A stretch of DNA of 5,916 bases. Source: JAWLCG01 sp041687295 (GTDB lineage: Bacteria; Planctomycetota; Phycisphaerae; SM23-33; FEN-1343). Shown here one piece after another: positions 1 through 4,450 of the stretch (positions are counted from its first letter, which is position 1; every line of letters begins with the position of its first letter). A program made the position numbers and the translations under genes. The stretch lies in the NCBI GenBank assembly GCA_041687295.1, contig JAWLCG010000323.1, positions 1-5,916 of the forward strand, written 5' to 3'. The notes under the pieces are model-generated. The model was not told the origin of the DNA and ran no database searches. It saw only the letters and a program-made list of their open reading frames with translations.

Positions 1-40
1 CATTACCGGTCGACCGCATCCTTGCGGCCAACCCACTGAT

Positions 41-69
41 CGGGCCCGCTCATCCATTGAGCGGGCCTG
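41..69. repeat. Perfect 10-bp inverted repeat (stem-loop)
   Basis: GGCCCGCTCA (43-52) is the exact reverse complement of 58-67, with a 5-nt loop. A G-T wobble (42/68) and a C-G pair (41/69) extend the stem to 12 pairs. No T-run follows on either strand, so it is not a classical rho-independent terminator. It could still end transcription entering from either side in a GC-rich genome. Confidence 0.6.
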
Positions 70-207
70 CCCGGGGGCCGCCGGGCGGCGCCCCCGGCCT
101 CGCCGCCTGCGCGCAACACGGGCGCACACGGAGAGGGGAGTGTCTGCTCGCAGTCGAACCGCAGCCGGGCCTGAGCCTCCTTTCCCGAAGGCCGCTCCTG
201 ACCGTCG

Positions 208-237
208 GCGGAGGTCTCCCACGCCCGTGGGCTCCGC
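208..237. repeat. Bulged stem-loop
   Basis: Six pairs (208-213 with 232-237, GCGGAG/CTCCGC) stack on five more (218-222 with 227-231, CCCAC/GTGGG), separated by a 4-nt one-sided bulge. The shape looks more like folded RNA than a simple terminator. The strand is undetermined. Confidence 0.4.
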
Positions 238-291
238 TGCCTCCTTCGTCGGCACCGGGCGCTAAGGCCCTGCATAAGGTCTCACCCCTAA

Positions 292-318
292 GGTGTCTGC
301 CCAAGGGGGGCATAGACC
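292..318. repeat. Imperfect stem-loop (9 of 11 pairs)
   Basis: Positions 292-302 pair with 308-318 in nine of eleven positions, with a 5-nt loop. The hairpin sits immediately before an ATG at 319 and contains the G-run that could otherwise be taken for a ribosome-binding site of a 95-codon frame. I do not consider that frame a gene. Confidence 0.35.
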
Positions 319-394
319 ATGAATGGTAAGCATGTTGTTCTTGGAAGAGGGGATGGGGGGCGTGTGAGGATCTCTGCCGGAGCGGACAGTCCAC

Positions 395-418
395 GCCCAC
401 GCAATGCCTTGCGTGGGC
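395..418. repeat. Perfect 10-bp stem with 4-nt loop
   Basis: GCCCACGCAA (395-404) is the exact reverse complement of 409-418, with loop TGCC. This is the strongest simple hairpin in the left region. There is no downstream T-tract on either strand. It would be stable as RNA in either orientation. Confidence 0.6.
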
Positions 419-513
419 CTCTCGGTCGGGCCTGCCATTCTGAGGCACAACGCACCCACACTTCCGACGGGCAAACGGTCTGGATTCTCCCCCCACACCC
501 CATAGTGGAGGGC

Positions 514-596
514 GCACCCCGAAGACCCCGGGCAAGCCCGGGGCCATATACGGAAAGGGCCCCGAACGCTTCTGTCGCGTCCGAGGCCCTGGGTGC
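514..596. other. Candidate three-way junction or alternative terminator fold after argJ
   Basis: GCACCC (514-519) can pair with GGGTGC (591-596), enclosing two hairpins: 526-532 with 537-543 (CCCCGGG/CCCGGGG, 4-nt loop) and 563-569 with 577-583 (six of seven pairs). A competing stem pairs 540-545 with 558-563 (GGGGCC/GGCCCC) and cannot form together with the first hairpin. On the minus strand this lies about 20-100 nt past the argJ stop, where a transcription terminator is expected. No U-tract is present. Confidence 0.4.
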
Positions 597-616
597 TGGC
601 TACTAGGTTGTGACGG

Positions 617-1828
617 CTACGTATGGTAATCCGCGTTGATGGTGATGTACTCGCGGGAGAGGTCGCAGGTCAGGGCGGTGTAGCGGTCGTGGCCGAGGCC
701 GAGGTTGAGCTCGACGGCGACCTCTTTGCCGGCCATGTGGGCCTCGATGGCGGGCAGGTCGTACTTCACGCTGGTGCCGCGGCGCATGACGGCGATGCCG
801 CCGATCTTGCAGGTGGCGCGGTCCTGGTCGACGGTGGCGGCGGATCGCCCGGCGGCGGCTAGGATTCGGCCCCAGTTGGGGTCGCCGCCGTGGACGGCCG
901 TCTTGAACAGCGGGCTGTTGGCGATGGTGAGGGCGGCGGCCTTGGCGTCGGCCTGTGAGCGGGCGCCGCTGACGGTGACGCGGACCAGCTTGGTCGCGCC
1001 CTCGCCGTCGCGGGCGATGGCCTCGGCCAAAGCCCCGCAGACCTCGCCGAAGGCCCCCCGCAGCCGGCGGGCGTCGGGGCCGGCGTCCGAGTCGATCGTG
1101 GCGTGGCCCGCGGCGCCGCTGGCCAGGGCGACCAGCGTGTCCGAGGTGCTCGTGTCGCCGTCGACGGTGATGGCGTTGAAGGTGGTCTCGGCCGACTCAC
1201 GCAGCAGCCGATTCAGGGCGGCCGGGACGATGGCCGCGTCGGTGGTGATGTACGCCAGCATCGTCGCCAGCGACGGGGCGATCATGCCCGAGCCCTTGGC
1301 GATGCCCGCCACCGTCACCGTCTTGCCGCCCAGACGCGTCTGCACGACGGCGGTCTTGGCCGTCAGGTCGGTCGTCATGATCGCCCGGGCGACGGCGTCG
1401 TCCTGGCCGGTGCCCAGCCGGGGCCCGACGGCCGAGATGCCCGCCCGGATCTTGTCCATCGGCAGCGGATGGCCGATCACGCCCGTCGAGCAGACCAGCA
1501 CATCCTCCGGCTCGGCCCCGAGCACCTGGCCGGCCAGCCTGGCCATGGTGGCGGCGTCGCGGTCGCCCCGCTTGCCGTTGCACACGTTGGAGTTGCCCGC
1601 GTTGACCACCACGCCGCGGACGCTCCCGTAGCCCTCCGGCAGCACCCTGCGGCACCAGCGGACCGGGGCGCCGACAACCTGGTTGGTCGTCGTCACCACC
1701 GCCGCCGGCACGGCGCCGGCCTGGGCGGCAATGATCGCCAGGTCCGGCTTCTCGGTCGACTTGAGCCCGCAGTACACCGCCCCGGCCACGAACCCGGCCG
1801 GCAGCGTGATGTGGCGAATCTTGCTCAT
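617..1828 (-). CDS. argJ: Bifunctional ornithine acetyltransferase / N-acetylglutamate synthase
   Basis: ArgJ moves the acetyl group from N-acetylornithine to glutamate, closing the acetyl cycle of arginine synthesis; some members also use acetyl-CoA. Family landmarks are clear in the 403-residue product. NAGNSN lies at 76-81 and STGVIG at 114-119, which supplies the oxyanion-hole region. KGSGMIAPSLATML at 178-191 contains the Ala188-Thr189 autocleavage site, so Thr189 would become the nucleophile of the beta chain. DGDTSTSDT follows at 223-231 and GEGATK at 275-280. The C-terminus ends in the typical INADYHT. Length and both ends match the family, so the gene looks intact. The ATG start has a strong AAGGAGG ribosome-binding site (1838-1844) nine bases upstream. 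It lies 201 bp after argC on the same strand, behind an unusual repeat element, and may have its own promoter. Whether it is mono- or bifunctional cannot be read from the sequence. Confidence 0.97.
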   Translation of the reverse strand: MSKIRHITLPAGFVAGAVYCGLKSTEKPDLAIIAAQAGAVPAAVVTTTNQVVGAPVRWCRRVLPEGYGSVRGVVVNAGNSNVCNGKRGDRDAATMARLAGQVLGAEPEDVLVCSTGVIGHPLPMDKIRAGISAVGPRLGTGQDDAVARAIMTTDLTAKTAVVQTRLGGKTVTVAGIAKGSGMIAPSLATMLAYITTDAAIVPAALNRLLRESAETTFNAITVDGDTSTSDTLVALASGAAGHATIDSDAGPDARRLRGAFGEVCGALAEAIARDGEGATKLVRVTVSGARSQADAKAAALTIANSPLFKTAVHGGDPNWGRILAAAGRSAATVDQDRATCKIGGIAVMRRGTSVKYDLPAIEAHMAGKEVAVELNLGLGHDRYTALTCDLSREYITINADYHT

Positions 1829-1864
1829 CGGGCCTCTCCTCCTTAGGGGCGGCCAGCAAAGGAA

Positions 1865-1896
1865 GGTTAATCGTTTACTCGGTTAATTGGTTACCC
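1865..1896. repeat. Four tandem 8-bp units (GGTTAATT-like), left arm
   Basis: Four consecutive 8-mers read GGTTAATC, GTTTACTC, GGTTAATT and GGTTACCC. They are AT-rich against a GC-rich background and match the complement of the units at 1964-2011, so the two arrays are inverted relative to each other. Positions 1881-1893 are perfectly complementary (13 bp) to 1975-1987 and also to 1983-1995. Confidence 0.8.
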
Positions 1897-1902
1897 AGGC
1901 GA

Positions 1903-1945
1903 GGCCACTCACGCGGCAGCATGCAGGGCGAAGCGCCCAGTGGCC
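1903..1945. repeat. Stem-loop in the centre of the repeat element
   Basis: GGCCACT (1903-1909) pairs exactly with AGTGGCC (1939-1945). Inside it a small hairpin, GGGCG (1926-1930) with CGCCC (1934-1938), has a 3-nt loop. This GC-rich centre separates the two AT-rich 8-bp arrays. Together they would give one large nested cruciform or RNA hairpin. Confidence 0.55.
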
Positions 1946-1963
1946 AACCACCTGCCAATACAC

Positions 1964-2011
1964 AATCAACCAGTTAACCAATTAACCAATTAACCAGTTA
2001 ACTAGTTAACC
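1964..2011. repeat. Six tandem 8-bp units (AATTAACC-like), right arm
   Basis: Six uninterrupted 8-mers read AATCAACC, AGTTAACC, AATTAACC, AATTAACC, AGTTAACT and AGTTAACC. The consensus is A(A/G)TTAACC. Two adjacent units are identical, suggesting recent slippage or duplication. Positions 1997-2010 form a perfect 14-bp palindrome, GTTAACTAGTTAAC. The array starts 18 bp beyond the argC stop codon in the direction of transcription. The 8-bp period is not a multiple of three and lies outside coding sequence, so copy-number change would alter only spacer length. Confidence 0.85.
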
Positions 2012-2012
2012 C

Positions 2013-2030
2013 GCCGGCCGCCAGGCCGGC
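2013..2030 (-). terminator. GC stem-loop overlapping the argC stop codon (terminator-like)
   Basis: GCCGGCC (2013-2019) is the exact reverse complement of 2024-2030, with a 4-nt loop. In the minus-strand transcript it begins on the last base of the argC stop codon. It is followed by GGGTTAAC rather than a U-run, so it could slow or end transcription or protect the argC 3' end. Intrinsic terminator function is not proven. Confidence 0.4.
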
Positions 2031-3070
2031 TAGTACAGCCCGGTCGTCTCGTCCAGGCCGAACATGAGGTTCATGTTCTGGATGGCCTGGCCGCTGGCGC
2101 CCTTGAGCAGGTTGTCCAGGGCGCTGAAGAGGATGACCTGGCCCTTGGCGACGCGGACGCCGAGGTCGCAGTAGTTCGTATGGCTGACGTACTTGGTGGC
2201 CGGCAGCACCTCGCGGCGGACGCGGACGAACGGGGCCGAGCGGTACGCCTCCTCCAGGATGCTGCAGCAGTCGTCCTCGGTGAGGTTCGTCCGCACGGGC
2301 CGGGCGTAAATGCTCGCGAGCATGCCGCGGTCCATCGGGCACAGGTGGGGCACGAACAGCAGGTTCACGTCCTGGCCGGAGATGTCGCGGAGGGTCTGCT
2401 CGATCTCGGGCATGTGGCGGTGCGTGCCGACGCCGTAGGGCTCGAAGTTCTCGTTGCGGTCGGGGTAGTGGGTCTTGCGGGTGGGCGTTCGGCCCGCGCC
2501 GCTGACGCCGCTGATGGCGTTGACGACGATGCCGGTCGGCTCGATGGCGCCGGCCTTGAGCAGCGGCGCCAGGGCCAGGGCCGCGCACGTCGGGTAGCAG
2601 CCGGGGTTGGCGATGAGCTTGGCCGGGCGGATCTGCTCGGCGAAGAACTCGGGCAGGCCGTAGACGGCCTGGGCCAGGCCGGCCGGGTCGGTGTGCGGCA
2701 CGTCGTACCAGCGGGTGTACTCGGCGGCGTCCTTGAGGCGGTAGTCGGCCGACCAGTCGATCACCCGCACGCCGGCGGCGAGCATCTGCGGCACGTAGCT
2801 CATGGCGACCTTGTGGGGCACGCACAGCAGGGCGACGTCGGCCAGCTCGGCGAGCTTGCCGGCGTCGAAGAGCTCCTGGCTGAGCACGACCTGGTCGGTC
2901 AGCAGCGGGTGGAAGGCGTCGATGGGCCCCAGTTCGTTCTCGGGGCCGAACAGGGCCGTCACCTTCGCGTGCGGGTGGCGCAGCAGCCAGCGGAGGGCCT
3001 CATAGCCGGCATAGCCGGTGCCGCCGATCAGGGCCACGCGGATGGTGGAGGGGGCCGACGTTGCGCTCAC
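2030..3070 (-). CDS. argC: N-acetyl-gamma-glutamyl-phosphate reductase
   Basis: ArgC reduces N-acetylglutamyl phosphate to the semialdehyde with NADPH, the third step of arginine synthesis, in the cytoplasm. The 346-residue product has the Rossmann nucleotide-binding loop GGTGYAG at 16-22, the catalytic-cysteine motif NPGCYPT with Cys158, SGVSGAGR at 187-194, and HRHMPEI with His219, the expected catalytic base. Length matches the usual ~345-residue form. I chose the GTG at 3070 because AAGGAG (3079-3083 region) lies about seven bases upstream and the protein then begins just before the first beta strand. The open frame continues upstream to an ATG at 3172, but that adds 34 residues unlike ArgC and runs into the hairpin after rpsI. 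It lies 156 bp after rpsI and 201 bp before argJ, all on the same strand. Confidence 0.96.
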   Translation of the reverse strand: MSATSAPSTIRVALIGGTGYAGYEALRWLLRHPHAKVTALFGPENELGPIDAFHPLLTDQVVLSQELFDAGKLAELADVALLCVPHKVAMSYVPQMLAAGVRVIDWSADYRLKDAAEYTRWYDVPHTDPAGLAQAVYGLPEFFAEQIRPAKLIANPGCYPTCAALALAPLLKAGAIEPTGIVVNAISGVSGAGRTPTRKTHYPDRNENFEPYGVGTHRHMPEIEQTLRDISGQDVNLLFVPHLCPMDRGMLASIYARPVRTNLTEDDCCSILEEAYRSAPFVRVRREVLPATKYVSHTNYCDLGVRVAKGQVILFSALDNLLKGASGQAIQNMNLMFGLDETTGLY

Positions 3071-3076
3071 TGTGCA

Positions 3077-3084
3077 TCTCCTTT
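3077..3084 (-). promoter_or_regulatory. Ribosome-binding site that fixes the argC GTG start
   Basis: On the minus strand the sequence reads AAAGGAGATGCACAGTG. The AGGAG core sits seven bases before the GTG. An ATG inside this segment (3077-3075) is in another frame. This site is the main reason to prefer the GTG at 3070 over the in-frame ATG at 3172. Confidence 0.8.
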
Positions 3085-3127
3085 GCTGCCGGGTCCTTAC
3101 TCGGCCGGCCGGGGAATCTGCCCCGCA

Positions 3128-3140
3128 CGCCGCTACGGCG
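3128..3140. repeat. Small GC hairpin before argC
   Basis: CGCCG (3128-3132) pairs with CGGCG (3136-3140) across a 3-nt loop, in the rpsI-argC spacer. It is short, and its function is unknown. Confidence 0.3.
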
Positions 3141-3155
3141 GGCGGCGGGAAAGTA

Positions 3156-3194
3156 GCAAAGGCCCCGGCCACTGTACGGGGCCGGAGCCTTTGC
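3156..3194 (-). terminator. Strong stem-loop after rpsI (weak terminator or attenuator)
   Basis: GCAAAGGC (3156-3163) pairs with GCCTTTGC (3187-3194). After one mismatch (3164/3186) the stem continues with CCGGCC (3165-3170) and GGCCGG (3180-3185), leaving a 9-nt loop. In the minus-strand transcript it begins about 33 nt after the rpsI stop and is followed by TACTTTCCC rather than a long U-run. It most likely trims or partially terminates the rplM-rpsI transcript before argC. An attenuator role or mRNA end protection is equally compatible. Confidence 0.55.
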
Positions 3195-3226
3195 GGAATT
3201 TCGAAAGTACGGGCTGGCGGGCGGCT

Positions 3227-3670
3227 TTAACGCTTCGAGAACTGGAAGCTCCGCCGGGCACCGCGCTTGCCGTACTTCTTCCGCTCCTTCATACGGCTAT
3301 CGCGGGTGAGCAGGCCGTGGTCGCGGAGGGTCGGCTCGAGATCGGGGGCGATCTTGATCAGGGCGCGGGCGATGCCCAGCAGGACCGCGCCGGACTGGCC
3401 GCTGTCGCCGCCGCCGTCGACGTTGACGAAGACGTCGAACCGGCCCATCGCCTCGGTCACCGTCAGCGGGCTGCGAACGGCGTTGCGATGGCTGTCGGTG
3501 ACGAAGTACTCGTCGACCTCGCGCTTGTTGATGAGGATCTTGCCCTCACCGGGGCGGATGCGGACGCGGGCGGTGGCGCTCTTGCGTCGCCCGACGCCCC
3601 AGATGAAGTTGCCCGTGCCCTTGGCGGGGGCGGGCGTCTCGGCCTGGATGTTCAGGTTGTTGTCAGCCAT
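3227..3670 (-). CDS. rpsI: 30S ribosomal protein S9
   Basis: S9 (uS9) is a small-subunit head protein whose C-terminal tail reaches the P-site tRNA. The 147-residue product shows the family signatures in order: GRRKSATARV at 27-36, GGGDSGQSGA at 86-95, and LTRDSRMKERKKYG from 121, ending in the conserved basic tail ARRSFQFSKR. The final SKR is the universally conserved tip contacting tRNA. An N-terminal extension of about 20 residues precedes the core, making it slightly longer than the usual ~130 residues. The ATG has a GAGG ribosome-binding site about ten bases upstream. It follows rplM by 33 bp on the same strand, the classical rplM-rpsI arrangement, so cotranscription is very likely. Confidence 0.98.
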   Translation of the reverse strand: MADNNLNIQAETPAPAKGTGNFIWGVGRRKSATARVRIRPGEGKILINKREVDEYFVTDSHRNAVRSPLTVTEAMGRFDVFVNVDGGGDSGQSGAVLLGIARALIKIAPDLEPTLRDHGLLTRDSRMKERKKYGKRGARRSFQFSKR

Positions 3671-3703
3671 CGCTCTGTATCCTCGCGGTCCGTGGACCCG
3701 TTG

Positions 3704-4144
3704 TTACTCGATTTCCAGGGTCTTGGGCTGCTGGGCCTGGTGGGGGTGCTCCGGGCCGGCGTAGACCTTGAGCTTGCTGAGCATCTGGGTGCCCAGCTTG
3801 TTCTTGGGCAGCATCCGCCGGACCGCGGCCGTGATGACCCGGTCGGGGTGCTTGTCCATCATCTCCTGGAGGCTCAGGACCTTGTAGCCGCCGGGGTAGC
3901 CGGTGTACCAGTCGTAGCCCTTCTGCTCCAGCTTGGCGCCGGTGACGCGGACCTTGGCGGCGTTGGTGACGATCACGAACTCGCCGGTGTCCACGTGGGG
4001 CGTGTAGGTGGGGCGGTGCTTGCCCATCAGGACGGTGGCGACCTTGACGGCCAGCCGGCCCAGGACCTTGTCCGCGGCGTCCACCACGTGCCAGTCGGCC
4101 TTGACCTCGGCCTTCTTGGCCATGTATGTCTTGCTCATCAACAT
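3704..4144 (-). CDS. rplM: 50S ribosomal protein L13
   Basis: L13 (uL13) is an early-binding 23S rRNA protein needed for 50S assembly. The 146-residue product contains DWHVVDA at 17-23, VLGRLA at 27-32, GKHRPTYTPHVDTG at 41-54, the TGYPGGYK segment near 81-88, RMLPKNKLG at 110-118 and KLKVYAGPEHPH at 124-135. All are characteristic of the family, and the length is normal. Three ATGs lie near the start (4144, 4138, 4123). I prefer 4144 because AAGG (4152-4155) lies seven bases upstream, but 4138 would give an N-terminus closer to the family norm. It is the promoter-proximal gene of the rplM-rpsI-argC-argJ block. Promoter candidates and a possible RBS-sequestering hairpin precede it. Confidence 0.97.
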   Translation of the reverse strand: MLMSKTYMAKKAEVKADWHVVDAADKVLGRLAVKVATVLMGKHRPTYTPHVDTGEFVIVTNAAKVRVTGAKLEQKGYDWYTGYPGGYKVLSLQEMMDKHPDRVITAAVRRMLPKNKLGTQMLSKLKVYAGPEHPHQAQQPKTLEIE

Positions 4145-4148
4145 GTTT

Positions 4149-4179
4149 CAGCCTTGCTCGCTCATGGGGTGTACGGCTG
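4149..4179 (-). promoter_or_regulatory. rplM leader: possible RBS-masking stem and 5-codon mini-ORF
   Basis: In the transcript, CAGCC (from 4179-4175) can pair with GGCTG (4153-4149), which overlaps the GG of the rplM AAGG ribosome-binding site. The loop contains ATG AGC GAG CAA GGC TGA (4165-4148), a five-codon frame (MSEQG) ending three bases before the rplM ATG. The mini-ORF has no visible ribosome-binding site. L13 leaders are known to be autoregulatory in several bacteria, but this structure is short (5 bp) and speculative. Confidence 0.25.
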
Positions 4180-4183
4180 CTTT

Positions 4184-4231
4184 TTTATCGCAAAGAGCCA
4201 CACATTCTGTCAAATTCAGCGGCAATGTCAA
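4184..4231 (-). promoter_or_regulatory. Two overlapping sigma-70-like promoter candidates for rplM
   Basis: On the minus strand there are two perfect TTGACA hexamers. The first (4231-4226) is followed after 16 nt by CAGAAT (4209-4204). The second (4213-4208) is followed after 18 nt by GATAAA (4189-4184) and a short A-run. Each -10 matches TATAAT at four of six positions. The second would place the transcription start roughly 30-35 nt before the rplM ATG. The segment is AT-rich relative to its surroundings, which supports promoter function. Confidence 0.6.
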
Positions 4232-4409
4232 GCCTGCAGCTGACTTTCCGCCAAACTTTTCGCCTCTCGGCGGGCGAACGAACCAGAATACAGGATGAGG
4301 ACCTCCGTGACAAGGCCCTGCTGCCTGGCCGAGACCTTTGCTCAACCCGCAGGCGCAAGCGTGAAACGGTCTAACGCCTGCCCCGGGGCGGTGTCGAAGT
4401 CTACAGGGA

Positions 4410-4442
4410 GGGCCCGCGCCGCGGGCGGGCCCGGCCAAGGAG
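4410..4442 (+). promoter_or_regulatory. GC stem-loop and ribosome-binding site of the exported-protein gene
   Basis: GCCCGC (4412-4417) pairs with GCGGGC (4421-4426) across a 3-nt loop. Eleven bases later comes AAGGAG (4437-4442), eight bases before the ATG at 4451. The ribosome-binding site, together with the signal peptide that begins at this ATG, decides the start. The hairpin ends short of the site, so it may keep the site accessible rather than mask it. Confidence 0.6.
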
Positions 4443-4450
4443 TTCAAACG

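Larger units (their letters stand above)
1..616. other. Gene-free, hairpin-rich region downstream of argJ
   Basis: I see no convincing protein gene in this stretch. The open frames on both strands give arginine-, proline- and glycine-rich translations without recognisable motifs, and their third-codon-position composition is much more mixed than in argJ or argC. The region contains several strong stem-loops, at 43-67, 208-237, 292-318, 395-418, 526-543 and 563-583. I looked for hallmarks of RNase P RNA (the GAGGAAAGTCC core), tmRNA (tRNA-like end with a TTCGA arm), SRP RNA, tRNAs and common riboswitches on both strands and found none convincing. It may be a long 3' untranslated/terminator zone for argJ, an unrecognised structured RNA, or intergenic repeat DNA. 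Its left end is cut by the window. Confidence 0.5.
4145..4450. other. Divergent intergenic region between rplM and the exported-protein gene
   Basis: This 306-bp gap holds the rplM promoters and leader on its left side. It also contains a hairpin at 4259-4278 (TTCGCC/GGCGAA), a palindrome CCCCGGGG at 4381-4388, a GC stem at 4412-4426 and the AAGGAG ribosome-binding site (4437-4442) of the rightward gene. I find no well-spaced -35/-10 pair for the rightward gene. The open frame of that gene extends upstream to 4295, but the extension lacks a ribosome-binding site and protein-like features. Confidence 0.5.

Noticed and set aside
145..170. tRNA or tmRNA T-arm (GGTTCGACTGC on the minus strand)
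   Set aside because: The flanking bases do not form the required 5-bp stem, and no acceptor stem or CCA end is nearby.
3..275. 90-codon minus-strand frame in the left region
   Set aside because: Arg-rich translation with no family features and no ribosome-binding site that I could see; it overlaps the perfect stem at 43-67.
50..547. 165-codon minus-strand frame after argJ
   Set aside because: The translation is rich in Pro, Arg, Gly, Cys and His with no motif, and it reads straight through several perfect hairpins.
319..606. 95-codon plus-strand frame with a G-rich possible ribosome-binding site (303-310)
   Set aside because: The translation is low-complexity, Arg/Pro/Gly-rich and without motifs. 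Its third positions are much less GC-biased than in the true genes. The G-run is part of a hairpin, and the frame overlaps several stem-loops.
705..1631. Plus-strand frames of up to 308 codons across argJ
   Set aside because: They are antisense shadows of a gene whose catalytic motifs are all present on the minus strand.
1938..1946. GCCACTG word resembling the B12 box of cobalamin riboswitches (minus strand)
   Set aside because: The rest of the cobalamin riboswitch core is missing, and the word is part of the 7-bp stem at 1903-1945.
1865..2011. CRISPR array
   Set aside because: The units are only 8 bp, directly adjacent without spacers, and occur in two orientations.
3071..3172. 34-residue N-terminal extension of ArgC from the upstream ATG
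   Set aside because: The extension is unlike ArgC and reaches into the stem-loop after rpsI, whereas the GTG at 3070 has a well-placed AAGGAG.
2180..4243. 687-codon plus-strand open frame antisense to argC, rpsI and rplM
   Set aside because: It runs opposite three unmistakable conserved genes, has no recognisable motif, and is the expected by-product of high GC at third codon positions.
4295..4450. 52-residue N-terminal extension of the exported protein
   Set aside because: It has no ribosome-binding site and would bury the signal peptide. The ATG at 4451 has both AAGGAG and a clean signal sequence directly after it.
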